From: CAYLJJ01 sp964384025
GTDB lineage: Bacteria; Myxococcota_A; Bradymonadia; UBA7976; UBA1532
Direction: 5' to 3'
Assembly (NCBI GenBank): GCA_964384025.1
Contig: CAYLJJ010000016.1
Span: 19,376-83,375 of the forward strand
DNA: 64,000 nucleotides
Shown piece by piece: positions 43,179-52,011 of this stretch. Below the pieces are notes generated by a model. It did no database searches. It was not told the origin of the DNA and saw only the letters and a list, made by a program, of their open reading frames with translations. Positions within the stretch are counted from its first letter, which is position 1. Every line of letters begins with the position of its first letter. The translations under genes and the position numbers were made by a program.

Positions 43179-45284
43179 ATGTCCCGCAGTGTACCCATCT
43201 CTATGGTCCGTAATATCGGGATCATGGCGCACATTGATGCGGGCAAGACAACCACGACCGAGCGGATACTTTATTACACCGGTCGCAGTCACAAGATCGG
43301 TGAAGTTCATGAAGGCACAGCCATCATGGACTGGATGGATCAGGAGCAGAAGCGCGGGATCACCATCACCTCGGCGGCTACAACCTGTTATTGGGCCTTA
43401 GAGGATGAGGTCAAGCACCGCATCAACATCATCGACACCCCTGGGCATGTGGATTTTACCATTGAGGTAGAGCGCAGCCTGAGGGTTCTTGATGGTGCGG
43501 TGGCGGTCTTGGATGCGGTGGCGGGCGTAGAGCCTCAAACCGAGACGGTGTGGCGCCAAGCAAACAGCTATCAAGTCCCTCGCCTCCTCTTTATCAATAA
43601 GATGGATCGCATTGGGGCTGACTTCGAACGCTGCCTGGAGATGATCAGTGAGCGTTTAGAAGCAACCCCTCTGGTGCTTCAGCACCCTGTCGGTTTTGAG
43701 AGCGGTTTTGTTGGAGTCTATGACCTCCTCAAACGCGAGAAGCTGATCTGGCGTGAGGAGACCCTTGGGGCAGAGTTTGAGCGGCTGCAGCCTGAGCCTG
43801 AGGAGTTGGAGGAGTTAGAGGTCCACCGGGAAGAGCTCCTGGAGACCCTCTCCAACTTTGATGATGAGCTATTGGAGATGATAATAGAGGGGGAAGAACC
43901 CTCAGAGGCGCTCATCCAACGCAGCATCCGTGAAGCCACCCTGAGCAATCAGGGAGTGCCTGTACTCTGCGGAGCAGCTTTTAAGAACAAGGGGATTCAG
44001 CCTCTGCTGGACGCGGTGTTGCGTTACCTCCCCTCTCCAGCCGAGAAGCCCCCTGTAGAGGGGCCAGCGCTGAGGGGAAAGAAGATCAGCTCGCAGATCG
44101 TTAAGCGTCGGCCAGAGGCGAAAGAGCCCTTCTCCGCTCTCGCTTTTAAGATTGCTACAGATCCCTATGTTGGGCAGCTCACCTACCTCCGAGTCTACTC
44201 GGGGAGTGTTAAAGTGGGTGCCTCTCTCTACAGCTTGATGCAGGGGCGCAAAGAGCGCGTCGCTAAGCTGCTCTTGATGCATGCCAACCAGCGAGAGGAG
44301 ATCCCCAGCTGCTCTGCGGGAGATATCGTCGCTGTGGCTGGTCTCAAAGGGGTCAGCACAGGAGATACACTCTGTACACCTGGAAAGGCTCTAGCCCTAG
44401 CGCCCATTGAGTTCCCAGCTCCGGTGATCCGAATCGCCATTGAGCCCAGAACCAAGGCAGATGAGGTCAAGCTCAACCAAGCGCTCTCGCGTCTCGCCAT
44501 GGAGGACCCTTCCTTTAAGGTGGTGGTCAACGAAGAGACAGGACAGACCCTGATTGCTGGGATGGGAGAGCTTCATCTCGAGATCATAGTCGAGCGCCTA
44601 CGCAGTGAATTTCATGTGCTCGCCAATGTGGGCAAACCTCAGGTGACCTATAGAGAGAGCATCACCGCTGAGGGTGAGGGTGAGGGTCGTTTTGTTCGCC
44701 AGATGGGAGGCAAGGGCCAATATGGCCATTGCGTCTTGAAGATTCAGCCTGCCCAAGAGGGTGCTGGCTTTCTCTTTAAAAACTCTGTATCTCCGACCCG
44801 CATCCCTGAGATCTACTGGGAGGCTGTTCGAGAGGGAGCCGAGAGCGGCTACCTCTCTGGAGGCTTGGCGAGCTACCCCATGGTGGACGTGGAGGTTGAA
44901 CTCTGCGATGGAAGCTGTCAGGAGTCAGAAGCTTCTGAGATGGCTTACCGTGCAGCGGGAAATATGGCGTTCCGAGCAGCTTGTAAGGCTGCGAGCCCAA
45001 TCCTTCTTGAGCCTGTCATGGAGGTGGAGATCGTTGTCCCAGAGGACAATGTGGGCGACGCTGTAGGTGATTTGGGGAGCCGCAACGGCACGGTCAAGCA
45101 GATGGAGGCGCGGGGGCGCCTTCAAGCCATCACAGCTGAGGTTCCCCTCAGCAGAATGTTTGGTTACTCCAACGGGCTCCGCTCCTCAACTCAGGGACGC
45201 GGTACCTACACGATGCAATTTTCACGCTTCTCCCCTGTGCCCGAAGCAGTGGCTCAGCGCATCGTGGGAGATTATTCGTTTTAA
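43179..45284 (+). CDS. fusA: Translation elongation factor G
   Basis: 701 residues. ATG at 43179 is chosen over one at 43107 because the latter overlaps rpsG and the family begins just before RNIGIMAHIDAGKTTTTERI. This GTPase drives translocation and, with RRF, ribosome recycling. Visible: P loop AHIDAGKTTT, switch DTPGHVDFTIEVERSL, NKMD, and the domain IV region GGKGQYGHCVLKIQP. Its position after rpsG marks it as the canonical EF-G of the str operon. The copy of tuf that often follows is absent; rpsJ comes next after an 87-base gap with hairpins. Confidence 0.96.
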   Translation: MSRSVPISMVRNIGIMAHIDAGKTTTTERILYYTGRSHKIGEVHEGTAIMDWMDQEQKRGITITSAATTCYWALEDEVKHRINIIDTPGHVDFTIEVERSLRVLDGAVAVLDAVAGVEPQTETVWRQANSYQVPRLLFINKMDRIGADFERCLEMISERLEATPLVLQHPVGFESGFVGVYDLLKREKLIWREETLGAEFERLQPEPEELEELEVHREELLETLSNFDDELLEMIIEGEEPSEALIQRSIREATLSNQGVPVLCGAAFKNKGIQPLLDAVLRYLPSPAEKPPVEGPALRGKKISSQIVKRRPEAKEPFSALAFKIATDPYVGQLTYLRVYSGSVKVGASLYSLMQGRKERVAKLLLMHANQREEIPSCSAGDIVAVAGLKGVSTGDTLCTPGKALALAPIEFPAPVIRIAIEPRTKADEVKLNQALSRLAMEDPSFKVVVNEETGQTLIAGMGELHLEIIVERLRSEFHVLANVGKPQVTYRESITAEGEGEGRFVRQMGGKGQYGHCVLKIQPAQEGAGFLFKNSVSPTRIPEIYWEAVREGAESGYLSGGLASYPMVDVEVELCDGSCQESEASEMAYRAAGNMAFRAACKAASPILLEPVMEVEIVVPEDNVGDAVGDLGSRNGTVKQMEARGRLQAITAEVPLSRMFGYSNGLRSSTQGRGTYTMQFSRFSPVPEAVAQRIVGDYSF

Positions 45285-45285
45285 T

Positions 45286-45334
45286 GGCGCTTCGGCGCCG
45301 CAGGAAGGCCCTGAGGGGCCAAGGAAGAGGCCTC
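45286..45334 (+). promoter_or_regulatory. Tandem GC-rich hairpins before rpsJ
   Basis: GGCGC-TTCG-GCGCC (45286-45299, a very stable UUCG tetraloop stem), GGCCC-TGAG-GGGCC (45307-45320) and the palindrome GAGGCCTC (45327-45334) follow the fusA stop directly. No T tract follows, so they look like mRNA stabilising, processing or S10-operon control elements rather than terminators. L4-dependent control of the S10 operon is known in E. coli; a link here is inference. Confidence 0.55.
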
Positions 45335-45371
45335 CGCAGGGGCGGGATGGCCTGGACCAGGGATCTACGCA

Positions 45372-45683
45372 ATGTCGACCAGCCAGAAGATCCGCATCCG
45401 GCTCAAGGCCTACGACCACAAGCTGCTTGATCAGTCAGCCAGTGAGATCGTGGATATCGCGCGTCGGACCGGGGCCAAGGTAGCGGGCCCGATCCCACTG
45501 CCGACCAGCATCAACCGCTACACGGTCCTGCGTGGCCCTCATATCGATAAGAAGAGTCGGGAGCAGTTCGAGATCCGCACACATAAGCGGCTCTTGGATA
45601 TCCTTGAGCCCACCCCTCAGACCCTCGACGCTTTGATGCGCCTCGATCTGTCTGCTGGGGTCAACGTCGAACTGAAGTCCTGA
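45372..45683 (+). CDS. rpsJ: 30S ribosomal protein S10
   Basis: 103 residues, exactly the E. coli length. S10 sits in the 30S head and also partners NusB and NusG. Signature regions IRIRLKAYDHKLLDQSASEI and PLPTSINRYTVLRGPHIDKK are present. The ribosome site is weak (CAGGGA). The next gene is rplD after 12 bases: rplC, which normally lies between, is absent. Confidence 0.97.
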   Translation: MSTSQKIRIRLKAYDHKLLDQSASEIVDIARRTGAKVAGPIPLPTSINRYTVLRGPHIDKKSREQFEIRTHKRLLDILEPTPQTLDALMRLDLSAGVNVELKS

Positions 45684-45695
45684 GGAGCATTTAAA

Positions 45696-46316
45696 ATGGC
45701 TACGCTCCCTGTCTACAACCTGGATCGTGAAGAGCTCGATAGCATCGAGGTCTCAGATGAGATCTTCGCTACCGAGGTCAAGCGTCACCTCTTCTATGAG
45801 GTGATCAAGTGGCAGCTCGCCAAGCGTCGAGCGGGCACCGCCTGCACTAAGGGCCGCAGTGAGGTCTCTGGTGGAGGCGCCAAGCCCTATCGTCAGAAGG
45901 GCACAGGCCGTGCGCGTCAGGGAACCCGAAGGGCTCCCAACCATATCGGTGGAGGCGTTGTGCATGGGCCAAAGCCCCGCAGCTACGCTTACCGCCTGAA
46001 TAAAAAGATCAAAAAGGGCGCGATGCGCTCTGCGCTGAGCCTTAGGGTTCAAGAGAACCAGCTGATCGTTGTTAAGAGCCTTGAACTTCCTGAGATCAAG
46101 ACTCAATACGCCCAGCAGGTTTTTGAGCGGCTCGTGGGAGGACAGGCTCTAGTTTTGGACAGTCAGAACAGAAACCTGGAGTTGTCCCTACGCAACCTGC
46201 CCAAGCTGAAGTATCTCCCCATCGAGGGGATCAACCTCTTCGATCTCCTCAAGTACCGGAGCTTGGTGATCACCGAGCCGATGTTGAGGAAGTTGGAAGG
46301 GAGCCTGGCAAAGTGA
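45696..46316 (+). CDS. rplD: 50S ribosomal protein L4
   Basis: 206 residues. L4 lines the polypeptide exit tunnel; the tunnel loop region (GGGAKPYRQKGTGRARQGTR, then APNHIGGGVVHGPKPRSYAY) is standard. In E. coli L4 represses the S10 operon at transcription and translation. GAGGAG precedes the ATG. Its TGA overlaps the GTG start of rplW, so the two are coupled. It directly follows rpsJ without an intervening rplC. Confidence 0.96.
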   Translation: MATLPVYNLDREELDSIEVSDEIFATEVKRHLFYEVIKWQLAKRRAGTACTKGRSEVSGGGAKPYRQKGTGRARQGTRRAPNHIGGGVVHGPKPRSYAYRLNKKIKKGAMRSALSLRVQENQLIVVKSLELPEIKTQYAQQVFERLVGGQALVLDSQNRNLELSLRNLPKLKYLPIEGINLFDLLKYRSLVITEPMLRKLEGSLAK

Positions 46317-46639
46317 AGAAGGATATTCACAGCATCCTGCGCCGCCCCTTGGACACAGAGAAGACCAGCCTCCTCAAAGAGGATAACAACCAGGTGGTCT
46401 TTATCGTGCGGCGCGATGCCAACAAGATCGAGATCCGTGGGGCGGTCGAGCAGCTCCTAGAGGTCAAAGTGACCGCGGTCAACACCCAGATCATGCGCGG
46501 TAAAAGTCGTCGGGTCGGTCGCCATTTGGGTAAACGTCCCAACTGGAAGAAGGCTGTCGTGACCCTGGCTGCGGGTGAAGAGCTGGAGTTCTTTGAGGCC
46601 CTTGAGGGTCTTGAAACCTACGAGGGGGCGGAGGCTTAG
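46313..46639 (+). CDS. rplW: 50S ribosomal protein L23
   Basis: 108 residues, from a GTG overlapping the rplD stop. L23 sits at the tunnel exit and is the docking site for trigger factor and SRP. Family sequence: ILRRPLDTEKTSLLKEDNNQ and VVFIVRRDANKIEIRGAVEQ, then GRHLGKRPNWKKAVVTL. The length is slightly above E. coli (100) because of an acidic C-terminal end. rplB follows after four bases. Confidence 0.95.
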   Translation: MKKDIHSILRRPLDTEKTSLLKEDNNQVVFIVRRDANKIEIRGAVEQLLEVKVTAVNTQIMRGKSRRVGRHLGKRPNWKKAVVTLAAGEELEFFEALEGLETYEGAEA

Positions 46640-46643
46640 AGAG

Positions 46644-47465
<822 letters not shown>

Positions 47466-47475
47466 GGAGTGAGCG

Positions 47476-47751
47476 ATGCCGCGTTCCATTAAAAAGGGTC
47501 CATTCATCGATATCCACCTTTGGGAGAAGGTGGAGAAGCTCAACCAGACCAACTCCAAGCGAGTGATCAAGACCTGGTCTCGCAGGTCCACTGTTCTTCC
47601 GGAGTTTGTCGGTCACACCTTCGCGGTTCACAATGGGCGGAGTTTTATTCCTGTCTTTGTGACTGAGAACATGGTGGGGCATAAACTCGGCGAGTTCTCT
47701 CCCACCCGGCTCTACCGGGGACACGCCGCAGATCGTAAGTCGCGGAGGTAG
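47476..47751 (+). CDS. rpsS: 30S ribosomal protein S19
   Basis: 91 residues. The S19 signature MPRSIKKGPFIDIHLWEKVE and TFAVHNGRSFIPVFVTENMV, HKLGEFSPTR are intact. S19 lies in the 30S head next to S13. One base separates its TAG from the rplV ATG, so translation is likely coupled. Confidence 0.97.
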   Translation: MPRSIKKGPFIDIHLWEKVEKLNQTNSKRVIKTWSRRSTVLPEFVGHTFAVHNGRSFIPVFVTENMVGHKLGEFSPTRLYRGHAADRKSRR

Positions 47752-47752
47752 C

Positions 47753-48079
47753 ATGAAAGCCAAGCTCCGTTATCTGCGGGTCTCCCCGCGAAAGACACGC
47801 CTCGTCACCGATCTCATCCGGGGAAAGAGGGTAGAGGAGGCCATCAACATCTTGACCTTCACTCGCCGAGCCGCGAGTGAACCTCTCAAGAAGCTCGTTG
47901 AGAGCGCGATGGCCAATGCTGAGGCTCAGGAGAAGGATTTGGATCTGCTCTTTGTGGAGCGGATCTTTGTAGATGAGGGTCCGACGCTGCGTCGTTTCCG
48001 CCCTCGCGCCATGGGTCGGGCGACGCGCATCAATAAGCGCACGAGCCATGTGACCTGTATTCTGGGAGAGCGGGAGTAA
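47753..48079 (+). CDS. rplV: 50S ribosomal protein L22
   Basis: 108 residues. It extends into the exit tunnel; mutations in its beta hairpin give macrolide resistance in other bacteria. Conserved regions: AKLRYLRVSPRKTRLVTDLI, and RFRPRAMGRATRINKRTSHV. A GGAGG precedes the ATG. It lies between rpsS (one-base gap) and rpsC (three-base gap). Confidence 0.96.
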   Translation: MKAKLRYLRVSPRKTRLVTDLIRGKRVEEAINILTFTRRAASEPLKKLVESAMANAEAQEKDLDLLFVERIFVDEGPTLRRFRPRAMGRATRINKRTSHVTCILGERE

Positions 48080-48082
48080 ATC

Positions 48083-48748
48083 ATGGGACAGAAAACACAT
48101 CCCATCGGATTCCGCCTTGGGATCATCCGCACCTGGAGTTCCAAGTGGTACGAGGAGAAGCGCTACGCAGAGTGGTTGCATGAAGACCTCAAGCTGCGAC
48201 GCTTCATCAAGAAGAAGCTCTACCATGCGGGGATCTCCAAGGTGGAGATTGAGCGCATGGCCAACAAGGTCAAGGTCAGCATCTATACCGCGCGTCCTGG
48301 GATCGTGATCGGTAAGCGAGGCGCTGGCGTTGATGAGCTTAAGCGTGCCTTGATGCGACACACCAAGGGTGAGGTCTTCCTCAGCATCCAAGAGGTCCGT
48401 AAGGCTGAGATGGATGCGGTCTTGGTGGCTGAGAATGTCGCTGCTCAGCTTGAGCGCCGTGTGGCCTTCCGCCGCGCCCTCAAGAAGACGATGCAGACCT
48501 CAATGAAGTTCGGCGCCAAGGGTTTCCGTATCTCCGCATCTGGTCGCCTGGGTGGTGCTGATATGGGGCGCTATGAGTGGTACAAGGATGGCCGCGTGCC
48601 CCTACACACTCTGCGTGCTGATATTGACTATGGGACCGCGCTCGCTAAGACCACCCATGGCATTGTGGGCGTAAAGTGCTGGATCTTCAAAGGCGAGATC
48701 CTGGACGAGCGCCAAGCCCAAGCTGCAGCCGCGACCAGGAGGGCCTAA
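48083..48748 (+). CDS. rpsC: 30S ribosomal protein S3
   Basis: 221 residues. MGQKTHPIGFRLGIIRTWSS opens the protein; the KH domain motif GIVIGKRGAGVDELKRAL and the C-terminal RISASGRLGGADMGRYEWYK are clear. S3 borders the mRNA entry tunnel. It is slightly shorter than E. coli (233) at the C terminus. Three bases separate it from both rplV and rplP. Confidence 0.97.
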   Translation: MGQKTHPIGFRLGIIRTWSSKWYEEKRYAEWLHEDLKLRRFIKKKLYHAGISKVEIERMANKVKVSIYTARPGIVIGKRGAGVDELKRALMRHTKGEVFLSIQEVRKAEMDAVLVAENVAAQLERRVAFRRALKKTMQTSMKFGAKGFRISASGRLGGADMGRYEWYKDGRVPLHTLRADIDYGTALAKTTHGIVGVKCWIFKGEILDERQAQAAAATRRA

Positions 48749-48751
48749 GAG

Positions 48752-49162
48752 ATGCTGTCCCCCAAGCGAACACGCTATCGCAAACAGCAAAAAGGCCGCA
48801 TTCGGGGCATCGCTAAGGGCGGCACCGATGTGCAGTTTGGCGACTTTGGTCTTCAAGCCCTCGAAGGGGGCCGGATCACCGCTCGCCAGATTGAGGCGGC
48901 TCGTATCGCCATGACCCGTCGGGTCAAGCGTGAAGGAAAGGTCTGGATTCGAGTTTTTCCAGACAAGCCCACGACCAAGAAGCCCGCTGAAACTCGAATG
49001 GGTAAAGGCAAAGGGGCTGTAGATCTCTGGGTCTGTCCCATCAGACGGGGACGAGTCCTCTATGAGATGGAGGGGGTCACTGAGGAGATCGCTCGAGAGG
49101 CGATGCGATTAGCGGCTCATAAGCTCCCCATCCGGACTCGGTTCCTGAAACGGGGAGAGTGA
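48752..49162 (+). CDS. rplP: 50S ribosomal protein L16
   Basis: 136 residues, equal to E. coli. MLSPKRTRYRKQQKGRIRGI and FPDKPTTKKPAETRMGKGKG are diagnostic. L16 lies near the A-site tRNA elbow. The Arg commonly hydroxylated in E. coli (in the RMGKGKG loop) is conserved. Spaced one base from rpmC. Confidence 0.97.
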   Translation: MLSPKRTRYRKQQKGRIRGIAKGGTDVQFGDFGLQALEGGRITARQIEAARIAMTRRVKREGKVWIRVFPDKPTTKKPAETRMGKGKGAVDLWVCPIRRGRVLYEMEGVTEEIAREAMRLAAHKLPIRTRFLKRGE

Positions 49163-49163
49163 G

Positions 49164-49373
49164 ATGAAAGCATCAGAACTGCGGGAGAAGAGCATCTCCG
49201 AGCTGCAGGAGTTGAACGGGAAGAAGCGCAAGGAGCTCTTCAACCTGCGCTTCAAGCACTACACTGGTCAACTGGCCAGCTCAGCTGAGCTTAAGAGTGC
49301 ACGTCGGCAGATCGCTCGGATCGAGACCATTATCCGCGAGCATCAAATCGAGCTTGCGCAGACGGCTGAGTAG
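49164..49373 (+). CDS. rpmC: 50S ribosomal protein L29
   Basis: 69 residues, two-helix protein (MKASELREKSISELQELNGK, then ELFNLRFKHYTGQLASSAEL). It sits beside L23 at the tunnel exit. The short start-to-stop spacing after rplP (one base) and the 12-base gap before rpsQ indicate tight operon packing. Confidence 0.95.
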   Translation: MKASELREKSISELQELNGKKRKELFNLRFKHYTGQLASSAELKSARRQIARIETIIREHQIELAQTAE

Positions 49374-49385
49374 CGGAGGCCCCTG

Positions 49386-49664
49386 ATGAGTGAGCAGACT
49401 CCGAAGAAGCGAGGCCATCGCAAAAGCCGCTCAGGCGTGGTGGTCAGCGACAAGATGGATAAGACCGTTGTGGTTCAGACTGAAAAGTTAGTCATGCACC
49501 CGGTCTATAGAAAATATGTACGCCATCGGGCTAAGTATAAGGTCCATGACGAGCACAATGAGGCTCATAAGGGTGATACCGTCCTCATCGAGGAGTGTCG
49601 GCCTTTGAGTCGTGAGAAACGCTGGCGTTTAAAGTCAATCACTCACAAAGCAGTGGAGGTCTGA
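49386..49664 (+). CDS. rpsQ: 30S ribosomal protein S17
   Basis: 92 residues. OB-fold protein of the 30S body: GVVVSDKMDKTVVVQTEKLV, HPVYRKYVRHRAKYKVHDE and IEECRPLSREKRWRL are standard. It is slightly longer than the E. coli protein (84) because of a basic N-terminal extension. rplN starts one base after its stop. Confidence 0.96.
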   Translation: MSEQTPKKRGHRKSRSGVVVSDKMDKTVVVQTEKLVMHPVYRKYVRHRAKYKVHDEHNEAHKGDTVLIEECRPLSREKRWRLKSITHKAVEV

Positions 49665-49665
49665 A

Positions 49666-50034
49666 ATGATACAGATGCTCACTGTGCTTACATCGGCGGA
49701 CAACTCCGGAGCCAAAAAGATGCAATGCATCAAGGTTTTGGGAGGTTCCAAACGCCGTTACGCATCGATTGGGGATATCATCGTCGTCACCATCAAGGAG
49801 GCGCAACCCAACTCTGCGGTTAAGAAGGGTGATGTGAGAAGGGCTGTCGTAGTCCGCACAAAGAAGGAGATCAAGCGCGCAGATGGTTCTTACATCAAAT
49901 TTGATGTGAACTCTGCGGTGCTGCTTAAGGAGGACGGGGAGCCTCAGGGGACCCGTATCTTTGGACCGGTTGCTCGTGAGCTCCGAGCGAAGCGTTTTAT
50001 GAAGATCGTTTCCTTGGCGCCCGAGGTCCTTTAA
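49666..50034 (+). CDS. rplN: 50S ribosomal protein L14
   Basis: 122 residues. The signature MIQMLTVLTSADNSGAKKMQ then CIKVLGGSKRRYASIGDIIV opens the protein and FGPVARELRAKRFMKIVSLA closes it. L14 contacts 16S rRNA across the subunit interface. It is first in what would be the spc operon, but no promoter is visible and it follows rpsQ by one base. Confidence 0.97.
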   Translation: MIQMLTVLTSADNSGAKKMQCIKVLGGSKRRYASIGDIIVVTIKEAQPNSAVKKGDVRRAVVVRTKKEIKRADGSYIKFDVNSAVLLKEDGEPQGTRIFGPVARELRAKRFMKIVSLAPEVL

Positions 50035-50044
50035 GGGAGGACCG

Positions 50045-50419
50045 ATGTATATTAAGAAGGGCGACACCGTCCAGGTCATGGCCGGAAAGGACAAGGATAA
50101 ACTGGGAGAGGTTATCCGAGTCGACCGGAAGCGTGATCGCGTCTATGTAAGCGAAGTCAACATCGTCAAGCGCCATAAGAAGGCTGGACCCTCAGACTCT
50201 GAGGGTGGGATCATCGAGAAGGAAGCGCCTCTTCACATCTCTAACGTTCTCCTCTACTCCAAAGAGGCTGAACGTGGTGTGCGGGTCAGCTACCGCTTCT
50301 TAGGCCAAAACGAAGAGCAATTCAAGACACGCGAGGCGGCATTTGCCAGTTTCTCTGAGCGCCCCGAGCGCGTTGAGAAGGTCCGCGTCTACTTGAAGAC
50401 TGGCGAGGTGTTTTCGTGA
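50045..50419 (+). CDS. rplX: 50S ribosomal protein L24
   Basis: 124 residues, longer than E. coli (104) because of a C-terminal extension. The KOW motif KGDTVQVMAGKDKDKLGEVI is intact. L24 is an assembly initiator for the 50S subunit. Its TGA overlaps the GTG of rplE (GTGA), coupling the two genes. Confidence 0.94.
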   Translation: MYIKKGDTVQVMAGKDKDKLGEVIRVDRKRDRVYVSEVNIVKRHKKAGPSDSEGGIIEKEAPLHISNVLLYSKEAERGVRVSYRFLGQNEEQFKTREAAFASFSERPERVEKVRVYLKTGEVFS

Positions 50420-50973
50420 CATTTCGACTAAAGAGTAGGTACGAAGAGGAGATCCGTCAGAGGCTCCAAGAGGAGTTTAGCTACGGTAACCCCTATGAAA
50501 TTCCTAGGGTCAACAAAGTTGTCCTGAACATGGGATTGGGTGAAGCTGTACAGAACCCTAAGATCATCGACTCTGCTCAAGCGGAGTTGAGCGCCATCGC
50601 TGGGCAGAGGGCTGTTGTGACCCGAGCCAAGCGATCCATCGCTACCTATAAGCTGCGTGAAGGAATGCCCATCGGCTGCTCTGTCATTCTGCGGCGGGGG
50701 CGAATGTGGGAGTTTCTTGATCGCCTGATGAATGTCGCGCTCCCCCGAGTGAGAGACTTCCGAGGAGTCAACTCCAAGGGCTTTGATGGCCGTGGAAACT
50801 TCTCTATGGGGATCCGAGAGCAGATCATCTTCCCTGAAATCGACTACGACAAGACAGACAAGATCAAAGGCCTAAACATCTCTATCGTGACAACCGCGAA
50901 GACCGATGAGGAGGCTCGCGCCTTGCTTCGCCACCTAGGCATGCCCTTTCGCAAGTCGGGTGGGGATCGTTAG
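50416..50973 (+). CDS. rplE: 50S ribosomal protein L5
   Basis: 185 residues, starting at a GTG that overlaps the rplX stop. L5 binds 5S rRNA and P-site tRNA. Conserved text: PRVNKVVLNMGLGEAVQNPK, KLREGMPIGCSVILRRGRMW, and YDKTDKIKGLNISIVTTAKT. In nearly all bacteria rpsN follows; here the next gene is rpsH, 69 bases later, with a hairpin between. Confidence 0.97.
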   Translation: MTFRLKSRYEEEIRQRLQEEFSYGNPYEIPRVNKVVLNMGLGEAVQNPKIIDSAQAELSAIAGQRAVVTRAKRSIATYKLREGMPIGCSVILRRGRMWEFLDRLMNVALPRVRDFRGVNSKGFDGRGNFSMGIREQIIFPEIDYDKTDKIKGLNISIVTTAKTDEEARALLRHLGMPFRKSGGDR

Positions 50974-51000
50974 GCAGCGGTATCGGGATTAAGACCAACC

Positions 51001-51023
51001 GATCCAGCCCTCAAAGCTGGATC
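51001..51023 (+). promoter_or_regulatory. Hairpin in place of rpsN
   Basis: GATCCAGC (51001-51008) pairs perfectly with GCTGGATC (51016-51023) around a 7-base loop, in the rplE-rpsH gap and seven bases before the GGAGG ribosome site of rpsH. No T tract follows. It could be an S8-type translational control site or the scar of an rpsN deletion. Confidence 0.5.
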
Positions 51024-51042
51024 GAGGGTGGAGGTAGATTTC

Positions 51043-51438
51043 ATGGGTATGACCGACCCGATCGCCGACCTGCTCACGAGGATCCGGAATGCGTCGGCGG
51101 TTCGGCATGAGAAAGTGCAGATCCCCGCTTCTAACATGAAGCTGAGGATCGTCAATGTTCTGATGGAGGAGGGCTTCATCCGAAACTTCAAGGTTGTCAA
51201 CGACAACAAACAAGATACCATCTGGGTGTTTTTGAAGTATCGGAATGAAAAGCCTGTGATTTCTCGTCTGGAGCGCGTCTCCAGGCCGGGAAGACGTTGT
51301 TATGTCAAATCACAGAACCTCCCCAGGATCAGGAACGGCCTAGGCGTTGCGATCATCTCTACCTCCAAGGGGGTGATGAGTGATCAACAGGCGCGAGGAC
51401 TGGGCCTGGGTGGTGAACACATCTGCTCCCTCTGGTGA
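51043..51438 (+). CDS. rpsH: 30S ribosomal protein S8
   Basis: 131 residues from ATG 51043 (MGMTDPIADLLTRIRNASAV). A GTG at 51028 is rejected because GGAGGT sits seven bases before 51043. S8 binds the 16S central domain and in E. coli represses the spc operon at rplE. The C-terminal NGLGVAIISTSKGVMSDQQA and GGEHICSLW match the family. It lies between rplE and rplF without rpsN upstream. Confidence 0.96.
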   Translation: MGMTDPIADLLTRIRNASAVRHEKVQIPASNMKLRIVNVLMEEGFIRNFKVVNDNKQDTIWVFLKYRNEKPVISRLERVSRPGRRCYVKSQNLPRIRNGLGVAIISTSKGVMSDQQARGLGLGGEHICSLW

Positions 51439-51459
51439 GGGGAGGGGAGAGGAGAGAGT

Positions 51460-51999
51460 ATGTCTCGTATCGGCAAACTGCCGGTCCCTGTACCCGCAGG
51501 TGTACATGTCGAGATCTCAAATCGACAGATCAGCGCCAAGGGACCTCAGGGCCAGCTTGAGACCCAGCTCCCCCCCCTTGTGGAGGCGGAGTTGAGGGAG
51601 AACCGGATTTTCGTCTCGCGAGAGAACGAGGGCCGACAGGCGCGTGCGATGCACGGTCTAGCGCGCTCCCTGATCAACAACTTGGTGATCGGGGTGAATC
51701 AGGGCTTCTCCAAGAAGCTGGAGATCGTCGGAGTAGGTTATCGCGTCGAGCAGAAGAAAGACTATCTGGTCTTCTCTCTGGGCTATAGCCACCCCATCTA
51801 TTACGAACTGCCCAAGGGCTTAAAGGCTGAACTGGTCCGAAATATCGCTGTAACCATCAGCGGTCCTGACCGTCAGCTTGTTGGCTCTGCTGCAGCGAAG
51901 ATTCGCTCCTTCCGGCCACCAGAGCCCTACAAAGGCAAAGGTATTAAGTACGCCGATGAGGTGATACGCCGTAAGGAAGGCAAGAGCGGAGCCCGGTAA
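51460..51999 (+). CDS. rplF: 50S ribosomal protein L6
   Basis: 179 residues, two-domain protein near the factor-binding site (MSRIGKLPVPVPAGVHVEIS, then LEIVGVGYRVEQKKDYLVFS, and PPEPYKGKGIKYADEVIRRK). Length close to E. coli (177). Starts 21 bases after rpsH with GAGGGGAGAGGAG before the ATG. rplR follows after 12 bases. Confidence 0.97.
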   Translation: MSRIGKLPVPVPAGVHVEISNRQISAKGPQGQLETQLPPLVEAELRENRIFVSRENEGRQARAMHGLARSLINNLVIGVNQGFSKKLEIVGVGYRVEQKKDYLVFSLGYSHPIYYELPKGLKAELVRNIAVTISGPDRQLVGSAAAKIRSFRPPEPYKGKGIKYADEVIRRKEGKSGAR

Positions 52000-52011
52000 A
52001 GGAGGCGCCTT

